Shown in pieces: positions 33,944-44,029 of a DNA stretch of 64,000 nt. Location: positions 3,906,001 through 3,970,000 of the forward strand of contig JAMPIQ010000002.1 in the NCBI GenBank assembly GCA_024699855.1, in the 5' to 3' direction. The translations under genes and the position numbers were made by a program. How positions within the stretch are numbered: the stretch's first letter is position 1; each line of letters starts with the position of its first letter. The stretch comes from Aphelenchoides besseyi (Eukaryota; Nematoda; Chromadorea; Rhabditida; Aphelenchoididae). The notes beneath the pieces are model-generated. The model ran no database searches, was not told where the DNA came from, and saw only the letters and a list, made by a program, of their open reading frames with translations.

Positions 33944-36213
33944 ATTGTAGTAATCGCACGATTCTACCGACGGCAGAAGTCGTGATTTGCAATCCGGCAA
34001 ACCAGCTTTCGAAGAAGATCTACGCACTTTTGGACAGTGCGAGTGAAGCGACGTATATCACAAACAAATGCGCCAAATTGCTTCAACTGAAGCCCACCAA
34101 AATTGAACAAATCCGAACAGAAGTTTTCGGTGAGAAGGTAATCGACAGTGTGGCAGCCAAACATGTCGATTGCGAGTTGAAGATGCAAAATGGGAATTGG
34201 AAACCCATTAAAGCATTGTCGGTGCCAAAAATGGTTGGCAAATTGACGAGAATCGTCAAATCAAAGGGACAATTCAACGAGAAGAAAATCGTCCCAGAAA
34301 TGCTCATTGGAAGCGACTACTTCTTCCAATTGATGCCTCTCTCGACTAAGTTACATAAAAACTGGATGGAGATTCCAACAGCATTGGGTCCCATAATTGT
34401 TCAACACAATCAACCGAAGAGTCGTTTGACTTCTACAGCGGCTTATGTGACTCGAAGACTGCGACATGAGGAACCTCAAGAGCAAGAGGTCGAGAAGAAA
34501 TTTTGGGATCTAGAAGCCATTGGTCTCACGAACGAAAAGGACGAAACCGTTGACAACCAAATTATCAACAAATTTCGACAGACTCTAGAGATAAGAGACA
34601 ATCGATATTTCGTGGAATGGCTATGGAATGGACAAGAATCCAATTTGAGTAGCAATATCGGGATTGCTTACCATCGACTCATTTCACTGAGGAAAAGTCT
34701 TCAAAAACGTCCCGAGCTCATGGAGCAATATCGAAGAAATTTCGAAGAACAAGAAGATGCGGGAATTATTGAAAAGGTAACTACAAGGCAGCCGGATGGC
34801 TTGATTTCCTATCTCCCACATCAAGCTGTAGTTACACCGCACAAAACGACCACCAAGTTGAGAGTCGTTTACGATGCCTCGGCCAAACCAAAAAATGGAC
34901 TGAGTGTTAATGACGTACTGCACGAAGGCCCACTATTACTTCCAAAATTGGTAGGATTACTAATGAGATTCCGCCTCGGCAGTTACGCAACAATCGGCGA
35001 TTTGGAGAAAGCGTTCCTTCAAATCGGACTCAAAGAGAATCAACGTGACTTAGTTCGATTTCTGTTACCTAAAAGGTGGGATCAACCGATCAACGAAAAG
35101 AACATTCAAGTCTTTCGATTCGCACGAGTACCATTCGGAGTTTGTTGTTCACCATCAATATTGGCGATGACCCTACAACATCTACTAGAACGACACCCGA
35201 ATGGAGCAGAGATTATGCGCCAACTCTACGTTGATAATCTTGTCATAACATCAGATAACAAAAAGGAACTGATGCAGAAAATTGCTAAAGCGAAGGACAT
35301 CTTCAAAACTCGATGTTTTAACCTTAACCTTCGTGAAATCTACAGCAACGATCCAACGATAACAACATCGTTAATGGGAGTGGAAGACCAAGAGAAGACA
35401 ACGGAAAAGGTCTTAGGATTGCACTGGGACTTCAAAAAAGACGAAATGCAAATTAAAATCCCAACGCACAAACCATCTGCACCACTCACCAAAAGAGCAG
35501 CCCTACGCTTTGTCGCGTCAATTTATGATCCACTCGGACTCCTTGCACCATCGCTAATTGATTTGAAGTTATTCATCCAAAAACTATGGCGAACAGGACA
35601 CGATTGGGATGAACAATGCGATGACAATCTAACTGAAGAATGGGAAAAACTGATGAAACCCCTGAGTACTTCAGAAGATATCGTCAGATTCAAACGCCAA
35701 ATTGGGAAAGTCAACACTACAAGAAGACTCGACATATTTGTCGATGCATCGGAAAAGGCCTATGGAGGAGCAGCCTATTTGACAATTGAGGGGGACTCCA
35801 ATTTGATTTTTGCCAAATCCAGATTAGCAGCACCTATGGAGAAGAAAAAAGGAAACAGTCCGAAGAAGGAAGTTATTCTGACGATTCCACGACTGGAACT
35901 ACTCGCATTAGTATGCGGAATAAGAATGGCAAAACTACTCAAAGAGGAAATACACCACTCAGAAGATGTCACCATCTGGTCAGACTCTCAAGTCGCACTA
36001 CAACAAATTAATGCTGGAAGATCGAAATCCGTTCTCGTCAACAACCGAGTGAAAGAAATTCACGAAATGAGAAACAAAATCAACTTTCGTTTCGTGCCAA
36101 CGGAAATGAATCCAGCAGACTTGATCACGAGAGGAAAACCCTTGTCCAAACTGATGAACTCAGCGCTCTGGTGGAAGGGTCCTGAATTCTTAATTCAGGA
36201 TAAAAACAAATAG
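33805..36213 (+). CDS. BEL/Pao pol: protease, reverse transcriptase, RNase H
   Basis: One 802-codon frame. Protease motif ALLDSASEATYI about residue 75. RT has KLRVVYDASAKPKNGLSVND, DLEKAFLQIGLKENQRDLVR and FARVPFGVCCSPSILAMTLQ. The catalytic YxDD box reads YVDN (Asp-Asn at 35233-35238), one G-to-A change from Asp. RNase H has FVDASEKAYGGAAYL, IPRLELLAL and IWSDSQVALQQI. The frame ends in TAG (36211-36213) but the same frame resumes at once and enters the integrase region, so this may be a single nonsense change. Confidence 0.93.
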   Translation: MLQMQRKKHHISLCYQLHPNPTKKINVAQSKEDDPTEEANETHVYLNCSNRTILPTAEVVICNPANQLSKKIYALLDSASEATYITNKCAKLLQLKPTKIEQIRTEVFGEKVIDSVAAKHVDCELKMQNGNWKPIKALSVPKMVGKLTRIVKSKGQFNEKKIVPEMLIGSDYFFQLMPLSTKLHKNWMEIPTALGPIIVQHNQPKSRLTSTAAYVTRRLRHEEPQEQEVEKKFWDLEAIGLTNEKDETVDNQIINKFRQTLEIRDNRYFVEWLWNGQESNLSSNIGIAYHRLISLRKSLQKRPELMEQYRRNFEEQEDAGIIEKVTTRQPDGLISYLPHQAVVTPHKTTTKLRVVYDASAKPKNGLSVNDVLHEGPLLLPKLVGLLMRFRLGSYATIGDLEKAFLQIGLKENQRDLVRFLLPKRWDQPINEKNIQVFRFARVPFGVCCSPSILAMTLQHLLERHPNGAEIMRQLYVDNLVITSDNKKELMQKIAKAKDIFKTRCFNLNLREIYSNDPTITTSLMGVEDQEKTTEKVLGLHWDFKKDEMQIKIPTHKPSAPLTKRAALRFVASIYDPLGLLAPSLIDLKLFIQKLWRTGHDWDEQCDDNLTEEWEKLMKPLSTSEDIVRFKRQIGKVNTTRRLDIFVDASEKAYGGAAYLTIEGDSNLIFAKSRLAAPMEKKKGNSPKKEVILTIPRLELLALVCGIRMAKLLKEEIHHSEDVTIWSDSQVALQQINAGRSKSVLVNNRVKEIHEMRNKINFRFVPTEMNPADLITRGKPLSKLMNSALWWKGPEFLIQDKNK

Positions 36214-36249
36214 CCCAACGAACTTATCATTCTGAAAGAAGAGAAGACG

Positions 36250-37740
36250 ATGACAGAAGAAAGAAACAACAAAGAAGATCAACCGACAATCGTCTACCCC
36301 ATCGGAAAAAGGAATGAGTTAATTGACGTCACAAAGTACAGTTGGCCAAAGCTCACCAGAATCGCAATGTATGTACTCAAGTTCACGAAAAGACATGGAG
36401 AAGTGACTACAACAACAGCTGAACAGATGATAATTCGTCAAGAACAACAGAAATATCCACCGACGGAGAAAGTGATCAAAAAGTACGAAATGAACCAAGA
36501 CGAGAAAGGTCTATGGCGAATTAGAACACGTTTAGAAGAATCGGGATTACCATGGGAAACAATTCATCCCATTTGGCTACCGATTGATTCACCGATCTGC
36601 ACCAAAATCATCTTGACGTTTCATGAAATGTTTCAACATCAAGGAGCAAACACAGTAACTCTGGAGATGAGGAAGAAATTCTGGATCACAACTCGTTTGG
36701 TGAAGTCTACGGTGAAACGATGCATTAAATGCAAACCAATGAATGCGAAACCATTCGAATTACCAATGTTCGCACCACTTCCCGAATCGAGGACAAGAAA
36801 AGGGAAACCCTTCAGTTCCACAGGACTTGATGTCATGGGACCACTGAGATCCCACGAAGGAGAATTGTACGTACTACTGTTCACATGTCTGAAAATAAGA
36901 GCGGTACACCTCGAAGTTATAAGAAATACGCGAACGGAAAGTGTGATCAAAGCAATCCAACGATTTATAGCCAGAAGAGGTCTACCAGACGTATTTCTCA
37001 GCGACAACGCTTCATACTTCATCTTGGCATCAAAACTTCTCAAGTCGCAATATAGCACAAATGACATCGAGTGGAATTTTACAATTCCAAAAGCACCTTG
37101 GCAGGGCGGAGCGTATGAACGACTCAATCGCAGCATAAAAGAGGCTATCAAACGTTCATTCGGAAGAGCAAAGAAAACGATCGAAGAATACGAGACGATA
37201 ATCGCCATCATCGAATCGACGCTCAACAACAGACCGTTGACAGCCATTTCCGACGAACCAGCTGATCATCGAATTTTACGACCCGTCGACTTTTTGCGAC
37301 CAGAAGGCCAAGAGTCGCCACTAGAAGAAGAGAGGAACTCACGAAACAAGAGCTTGAAGACGAAGACTACGAGCAAAGAATACTCCAAAAACGATTGAGG
37401 AAAGTAAATGAATCAAATCAACTTGTTCTACAAAACTTCTGGAAGATATGGCAAACGCAGTATCTGTTGACATTGGCAGAAAGAACCCCACGGAAGGAAT
37501 CAAAAGGAGTAGAACGAGAACCTCAATTAGGAGAATTGGTGGTGATTCAAGAGGAAGAAGTTCCCAAGAACAAGTGGAAACTCGGAAGAATTGTGGACGT
37601 AAAAAGGAGTAAAGATGGAATCATTCGCTCAGCGACAGTTTTGCAACCAAATCACCGAACAGCAACTCGATCGGTCAATCATCTCTACCCATTGGAAATC
37701 GGCGGAAATGACATCAACATCATCAAGAGCTTCAAAGAGC
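36250..37740 (+). CDS. BEL/Pao integrase and C-terminal domain
   Basis: Continues the pol frame after one TAG. Zinc-binding HHCC: H-x4-H in HEMFQHQGAN and CIKC. The DDE core is intact: TGLDVMGPL, FLSDNASYF, WQGGAYERLN. The ORF then closes at 37398. The C-terminal domain (NFWKIWQTQYLLTLAER, LGELVVIQEEEVPKNKWKLG, DGIIRSATVLQPN, VNHLYPLE), typical of Pao integrases, lies in the next frame from 37395, with a frame change between about 37310 and 37395. Confidence 0.9.
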
Positions 37741-39835
37741 ACGATCAGAGAAGTGCGATAGAACAGCGGGTACGACCGCGGCGAAAAGAGAAATTACAGA
37801 GGCAATCAATCAATTTGTCGACTCTCCTCGTAATCGTTCTGATGTTAGTTTCAATGTTTCATATTCCTAACTTCGTTATCGCACAAAAACCGATGGTTTG
37901 TCCTCCCAACGCGGCAATTAGTTTGTGGAAAATAACGGATCCACTGAGCTGCGATTTGGGACAAACAGAACATGCCCACAAAGAGCCAAGAGAATTTGGG
38001 ATTTACAAACCAAATCACATAGAATACAGAACTGAAGGATTCATCTGTAAACTCAAAACTTCAACTGTCACTCAATGGACAGAACTGAACGGCATTGAAC
38101 GTATCGAAGAACTCGATGGAGAGCCAGAGGACATGACAGAAACTGAATGCCAAATGATGATCCGAGAACGTGTTTGTCGTTATGGAAAGTTGGAAAAGAA
38201 TCGACACTCGTTTGCAACAGTCAACATCGTCGACAAGAACATTCCCAATCGATTCATGACTTTCATGATGGGCACAAATGTGGCAGTCAAACGAAATTGC
38301 ATCCTATCGACAACTACGGTGTACTCACATTTCAACGACACACGAGCAACAAGTCCTCTAGTCGACTTATCAGAATGTCACTACACCAGCGGATACTGTC
38401 AAGCTGCTAAAAATATTGCCGTCATTTGTACTCCAGTGAAGGAACAACAGTGTGCGCGTTCGTCAAAATTGGAGATGCTCACGCTATGTTGGGAAGAGGA
38501 GAGATTGTCATTGAATCATGGCAAATGATGTTGACATTCCAACCCAACAACACCAAATTGGACTGCGGGAAAAGATTCGTCGTCACAGATCAGGGATTAG
38601 CGGTGCTAGGGAACGTAACGTACGAGAAGGTGTCTCCATCTAAGCCGAATCCAGCGATCCCAAGCATCAATGTGTCCAAAAAGTCATTGACTCCGTCGTT
38701 AGAACACTTCGAAGATATCGAGAAGGACTTGGATTGGCTCAAAGAAGGTTTAATCAGGCGGCCTAAACGGCAAGCAACGGTAGATGAAACTGAAGCTTCG
38801 GATCTGCAGTTTATACTTAACTTTCTGGAAAATGTTATGAGAAACACCAACGCTTTGAATTGTCTTGTGTGGCAACAACAAATCTCTATGATCACCAGTT
38901 TGATGAGAGAGCAACCAACCGCTTACTTTCGAAGAATCCTCAAACGATCGAATTTCGAAGTTGAGAAGATATCCGACAATATCTTTGCCATCAGAATGTG
39001 TCACGAATTCGAAAGGTCCGCGTATACTCTGTTGCCAAGTCCAGGGAATTGTAGCATCCCCATAAGACTACATTCAATAAACGATGTGTTGTTCCTGGAT
39101 CCCGTAACTTTGAGAATCACCCGAGAAGATCGGAGAGAATCCGAGCATTGTGGAGACAACGTCCTCCTAACAATCGAAGACATCGTTTATGAGCTGAACC
39201 GAAAAACCGGAAGAATAGCAGCCAACCGAGAGACTATCAGAGACGCAAAAACGAAGAACATCGACTTCAGACCGATTCAACCAGACTACATCATCAAACA
39301 CACACCAATTCACGAAGCAAACTTCTGGCCCATCGATGAGGAATTGATTCAGGAGATGGAGAAGAATTCCGAAGTCCAAGTCCACTTAGACCATGTGCAT
39401 CCAAATGTCATTTATTCTTCTTCACTAACCGAAGATGTGTTGGGTTCTTGGCTTAAAGTTCTTAAATGGTTCTGGGTATTTTGGGTAACAGTATCTTCTT
39501 TGATACTCACCCTTGGGGGAACAGTATGGGTCTTTTTTCGATTAAAAAATCATCGTACAAGAATACCCGCCAATAACCCAGTTATCCTGATTGGAGATCA
39601 ACCTTGCACGGTCAACGAGCGACTGCCATCCTTCGAGCCATCTCATCTTGTGACCCACCGTGAACCGCAAGTCGATCGCGCGGAGCGACCTAGGGAATTT
39701 GTCGAATTGGGAAATCTAGGGACCAATCGCCACGAAAATGAGCCGTTATATGCGCAATTCAGGCGAGTTGAAACAAACCAGAGAGGTCACAGTTCATCCG
39801 GATCCGAAACCCCTCCTACAGAAGGAGCTGCATGA
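37741..39835 (+). CDS. Retroelement envelope-like glycoprotein (frame broken)
   Basis: In the same frame as the integrase tail, a basic segment (RRKEKLQRQS) leads to a hydrophobic signal-like stretch near 37805-37880, then a Cys-rich ectodomain with NxT/S sites. A frame change near 38430-38520 separates it from the second ORF (38426-39835). That ORF has a furin-like RRPKRQ (about 38756-38773) between the presumed surface and transmembrane parts, a single membrane anchor near 39450-39545 and a cytoplasmic tail. Such env genes are known in some BEL/Pao and Gypsy elements. Origin of this env was not determined. The break and the missing joint leave it nonfunctional as assembled. Confidence 0.8.
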
Positions 39836-39982
39836 ATATGCACCGCTTGAAAGCAATCTCTAACTTAAATTTTAACTAATCCACTACAATTAGCTTAAGA
39901 CTAACCCTTTTTATCGCTACCGCATAACCGAATCCGTCTTCTTAACTTTCGAGAACTATAAAGTGAGTTTCCGCGGCTGGAG

Positions 39983-40212
39983 TGTAACGTCCCGTTATAA
40001 ATTCCTTCTTAATCAAGTTCAAGAGCGCCGCACCCCTAACCCCGCCTCCAATTTATCGTTAACGAATCTTCTCTCCACTCAACTCTTACTTCGACCTTTT
40101 TTCTTCATCAAGTGTAGTTGTGTATTTTTATTTCGTCCATCACTTAAATAAACTTCTCTATTACCTAAGTTATTTATTCGGTTTTATTGTAAGGAGAATA
40201 CAAAACCTTACA
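39983..40212 (+). repeat. 3' LTR
   Basis: Identical by eye to 31654-31883. Followed by the ACTC target duplication. No clear polypurine tract precedes it (TTTCCGCGGCTGGAG). Confidence 0.95.
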
Positions 40213-40477
40213 ACTCCTCTTAGATTGCCACGTAGTGGTTAGTCGTGTTACTTTCTGCTGTTAACCCAATAAACGCAGCAACTTATTATTGGCAATCGAC
40301 CGTATTTTAGTTAAGAATTTCTACCCGTCTTTACGACTCAGGCGAAGCAGCAAAGCGATACGAATGCCAACACGAAGGCTGCTTAGCATCGTACGCGTAC
40401 AAAGCAGGAAAATACTGATTTTTCGGGTCGTTCACATTTCTGTGTTTGAGTTCACTAATTAATGTTTTGTTTTCAGA

Positions 40478-40699
40478 ATGAATTTTACGGAGGAACAGAT
40501 GAAACAAATACGCGAAGCGGTGCAAAAAGCATGTCGCCCCGGAGACTGGGTTAGTTATTTGTAAAATTCTGATTAATTTACCATGTTTTAGGCCTCAAAT
40601 TTTTAAAATTTGTGGGTTCCAGTTATTGTTGGCACAATCGGACGTATTTTGGAAAACTATTTGGATACCCCGCGCAATCCACGAAATCGTTATCTCGGT
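40478..40699 (+). pseudogene. Small membrane-protein family, copy A
   Basis: Exon 1 (40478-40549) reads MNFTEEQMKQIREAVQKACR, then PGDW. The intron is 42 nt. Exon 2 begins ASNF and meets TAA at once, though the rest (NLWVPVIVGTIGRILENYLD) still aligns with copies C and D. The ATG lies directly after a TTTCAG, so either an upstream noncoding exon or trans-splicing supplies the 5' end. Probably a pseudogene. Confidence 0.55.
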
Positions 40700-40942
40700 T
40701 GTCATGTTACTTTCTGCTGTTAACCCAATAAACGCAGCAACTTATTATTGGCGATCGACTGTATTTTAGTTAAGAATTTCTACTCATCTTTACGACTCAG
40801 ACAAACCAGCAAAGCGATACGAATGCCAACACGAAGGCTGCTCACAATCAGCATCGTACGCGTACAAAGCAGGAAAATACTGATTTTTCGGGTCGTCACA
40901 TTTCTGTGTTTGAGTTCACTAACTAATGGTTTCATTTTCAGG

Positions 40943-41162
40943 ATGAGATTCACAGAAGAACAAATGCAACAATTTAAAGAATTGTTGGAGCAAGTGTGTC
41001 AAGCAGTAAAGGATAATGTAAGTTGTTCACTTTGTTCGGTAATATCCTATTTTTCAGCTCAATATCTTCTTGCAAGTCATTGGGACGTTCATGTTGAGCG
41101 GAATAATTGACTCCCTTTTCGCCGTTTGCGGTGACGGCCACCGCAATCCTCGTTCGCGTTAG
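40943..41162 (+). CDS. Small membrane-protein family, copy B (59 aa)
   Basis: Exon 1 (40943-41017) reads MRFTEEQMQQFKELLEQVCQ then AVKDN; the intron is 40 nt. Exon 2 (41058-41162) reads LNIFLQVIGTFMLSGIIDSL and ends GHRNPRSR before TAG. Predicted features: an acidic amphipathic N-terminal helix with one conserved Cys, one hydrophobic segment, and a basic RNPR tail. Family unknown. ATG again follows CAG directly, consistent with a splice acceptor just before the start. Confidence 0.6.
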
Positions 41163-41482
41163 TTCTGCTGAAATTTATGTTGTTGTATGTGTTGTGTTGT
41201 TTAATGAGTAAATTTCGGATATGTGTCCCTAAAAATAAATTGAGAAAAGTTTGTTTGTATTCCTCAAAGTCTCCTCCGGATCTCGTACAAGCAGCTGAAA
41301 AGATCTGATACGGAATGGCAATTGTCTCAACAACGGCAAACCGGATTTGCTTATCATCATGAGGCGTGATTCATTTTGGCCAGATATTGTGGAAACAATT
41401 TAAGAGACTTTGAGTCAAAAATGGGAAATTTTTTTGGTCGGAACTTCGAAAATGTAAATTTGATTAATTGACTATTTTTTAG

Positions 41483-41617
41483 ACAAACCCACTCCTACAA
41501 TTTTGGACGGTAATTATCGTAAGCGGGTTTGTGTCTTATCTCGTCGCGACGTATGTAATAAACAGACGAAATCCGCACGCTCGTTGCGGCCTTTTGTTTG
41601 AATCTCTTGTTGTCTGA
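41483..41617 (+). pseudogene. Small membrane-protein family, orphan exon 2 (copy C)
   Basis: After TTTTTTAG the text TNPLLQFWTVIIVSGFVSYL and NRRNPHARCG parallels copy D exon 2. No matching exon 1 was found within 300 bp upstream. Ends TGA at 41615-41617. Confidence 0.5.
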
Positions 41618-42339
41618 TTGTTGGCGCCCGTACTTAAGCGGAATTCAAAAACTGAAAGATAATGCTGGAAACCCACTTTACACCCATTCAACGGTCAATC
41701 ATACAGAAAATTTCGTAAACCCGGAGGATAGAAGTCACACTAATACAATTGGGCACGTTGTCCGATGTGTTGGAAAAAAATCGGATTGGAATCAAGCGAA
41801 CGCGTCTAATCAAAGACGTTATGGCACACAGCGTTCTCTTTTGGATTTCTATTTGTGCGACTTTATGTATGGTCGCCGTCACCGGAATAATATGTTTGAC
41901 GCGATATTATCTGACCTTGTTAATCTCAATCCACCGCAGTGAATAGTACAGCGCTTTAATATTTCATTGTTGATTAGAAGAAAGTCATGAACGTGAAAAC
42001 AGAAAACTCGCTGGAAAGCTTAAAGAGTTGAGGATTGTTTGGTGCAGTGTGTTAGGAATGCAACTTGCGACTTGCGGAAACAAAGGATTCGCTGGAGGAG
42101 GAAAGGCCCCAATTGCTTTGTAATGTAGTGCTTTGAATCGGTCAAGTTTATGAATTGTTTCTGAGATTTCGAGAGTAAATAGACGATTTATTGGAGAGAA
42201 TGTGTGGAAAATGATCGGAAAATGTAAGACGAATAGTGCACTAGTATCGTCAATTTAAAAATTACTTCTAAAATTGAGAGAACAGAATAGGCTATTTCAC
42301 CCCAAAATCGGATAGCTTGAAAAGTTTAAAAATCTGGAT
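41618..42339. other. No supported gene
   Basis: A short hydrophobic reading (HSVLFWISICATLCMVAVTG, about 41826-41885) might be another decayed exon 2 of the small family, but no start or splice sites fit. The rest shows no coding signal. Confidence 0.25.
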
Positions 42340-42870
42340 AGAATCGCCACTGGTTTCTTATTTTTTCATGGAAATGTCCACGCATATTTACTAAATCAAG
42401 CATCATATTCGTTTTCGATATTCCCCATCGATTGTGATTCTGAACGAGTATTTGTAGTGAACATGAAAACGCAATTCATCGATGAGAATTTATGAATAGA
42501 CACTAGTTGTTCGAACCGAAAGGTCTCACAACGATCCTTTGCCTCGCCAACGGACCGATTAATCCTAGTTTTCTCATGCCGTCTGATTGTATTTGTTTTG
42601 TTGTTTTTACTCGTTAACCCGGATTAATTCTTTTGTTAATTCCCCGCTCCGGAGCTCGAACCGAACTCAAGTAAAGTTGTTTCTGTCGATCTTATGCTCT
42701 TGTTTGCATTTCATGCCAAATATTATTAGGTATCTTGAGCAAATGAATCCATTAACTTTGCTATATCGCATTTGCTTCTAGAACATGTGATAGTCTAATT
42801 GGCCTTTTCATCGATTGTTCATCAAATTGAACCGAAAATAATTTCTATGTTAACGCAACCCTTCCATCAA
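42340..42870 (-). repeat. Repeat 'X', copy 4, with a 165-bp insertion
   Basis: Minus-oriented X, interrupted at 42507-42671 relative to the other copies. The insert starts TTGTTCGAACCGAA and ends TCGAACCGAACTCAAG, so TCGAACCGAA lies near both ends in direct order; only AG repeats at the junctions. The element type is unknown. Confidence 0.6.
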
Positions 42871-42919
42871 ATTCACAAATTATTCAAGAAGTTCATGTCA
42901 ACCGGAGATAAAGAGACTG

Positions 42920-43676
42920 AAAAGTGACTATCATCCTCAATGTGAATGACTTCCTGTTTGACAGTGAAAATTGGACAAAATGTGTTATTGTGCACTACAT
43001 TAAAATAAGAATCAAAGGTATGTGAAACACAACAAAAATCATGTTCGTTAATCTGGTATATGAAGGCCGCCATTTCAAAATCCAACCTTTCATTGGTTTT
43101 GTTATGATGTTTCGAACGAATGCCATTCAATAATGCTAGATAGCGCTCCATGCATCCAATCAGTGTGGAACCCCAAATTGATTTCAAATATCAATCTTAA
43201 GGGCAAGTCCCGGACGAGAGGTTCCACACCCACCGAGCTGAAGTCCAACCCTGGTACGATGTAATACATTGTTGACGGGACAGAGCGTGGTGTTAGTCAG
43301 AAAAATGGTGACCACTGGCCATTTTTTCCCAAAGATTGAACAAAATCCAGTCGGCCTCTTCCAGCTGCCAATTGTTGAAGGTGAAGATAGGGAGTAAGCG
43401 ATGAGTGTCTTCTAAGATGTTTGCGCAGGGTTGTTCCGTCTTGTTGTCTTGACGATAAATGCAGATGCATTTTTCATCTTCACTGTAGTTACTAAAAACA
43501 GTAATACAGTAATTTAGAAAAACTAAGTAATGACTTACAGTTTCATTCAACAAGACTTGCCAGATTAATTTCGAAAAATTCCTCACGAAGCTTGTCGACG
43601 TTATCATAATCCCAAAGATCTTTGAAGCAGTGTTGTCGCAGCGTCCCATTTTAATTGTGCTGAAAATACAACACAA
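42920..43676 (-). pseudogene. Unknown gene 'Y', copy 3
   Basis: Minus strand. The reading NYSEDEKCICIYRQDNKTEQ then PCANILEDTHRLLPIFTF, NNWQLEEADWILFNLW is open for longer here than in copies 1 and 2. The C-terminal half (from 43187) has MERYLALLNGIRSKHHN and CCVSHTFDSYFNV, but shifts frame from the first half. Exon 1 ends ...LASLVE before a stop. The N-terminal half of this copy gives the best view of the protein. Confidence 0.5.
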
Positions 43677-44029
43677 TTAGTAAATAATCGAAACTTGTCA
43701 AATAGTACGCAAAAGTTAAAACGGAAATTGAGAATAAGAGGATATGATCGAAATTGTAGGTTTTAGAGGATAATGTTTCAGTATAAACGTTACACACGCC
43801 GAGTTGTATCAACGGTTTTGCTTCATCAAAGTATTTGAAAAGTTATAGATAATTGTGTGAGAAGCTTCGAATGGAAATTTAAAGATCGAAATATACTTTA
43901 GTTGATTTACAGCAAGTGAAATTAAAATGGTCGCAAACAGTAAAATCTATATCCAAATAATGAAGTCCCATTGTATGATCGAAAACAAACGAAAGAGTTT
44001 GCAAATGGCTCTCAATAAACTCTATTGCA

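Larger units (their letters stand above)
31654..40212 (+). mobile_element. Full-length BEL/Pao LTR element with env
   Basis: 8.56 kb. Two 230-bp LTRs (TGTAACG...CTTACA) that I read as identical. A 4-bp target duplication ACTC lies at 31650-31653 and 40213-40216. Order: gag, protease, RT, RNase H, integrase, env. This order and the sequence style are BEL/Pao. Identical LTRs point to recent insertion. The coding region needs five frame changes and contains one in-frame TAG, so this copy as assembled could not make full products. Confidence 0.95.
40230..41162 (+). repeat. Tandem direct duplication of the small-gene unit (about 470 bp each)
   Basis: 40230-40697 and 40698-41162 share long runs upstream of each gene, for example CCCAATAAACGCAGCAACTT, CAAAGCGATACGAATGCC and GCGTACAAAGCAGGAAAATA. 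Each unit holds one copy of the small two-exon gene. The promoter-side sequence is better conserved than exon 2. Confidence 0.85.

Noticed and set aside
36639..37247. 202-codon minus-strand ORF
   Set aside because: Lies wholly opposite the integrase DDE core and has no motif of its own; a shadow ORF.
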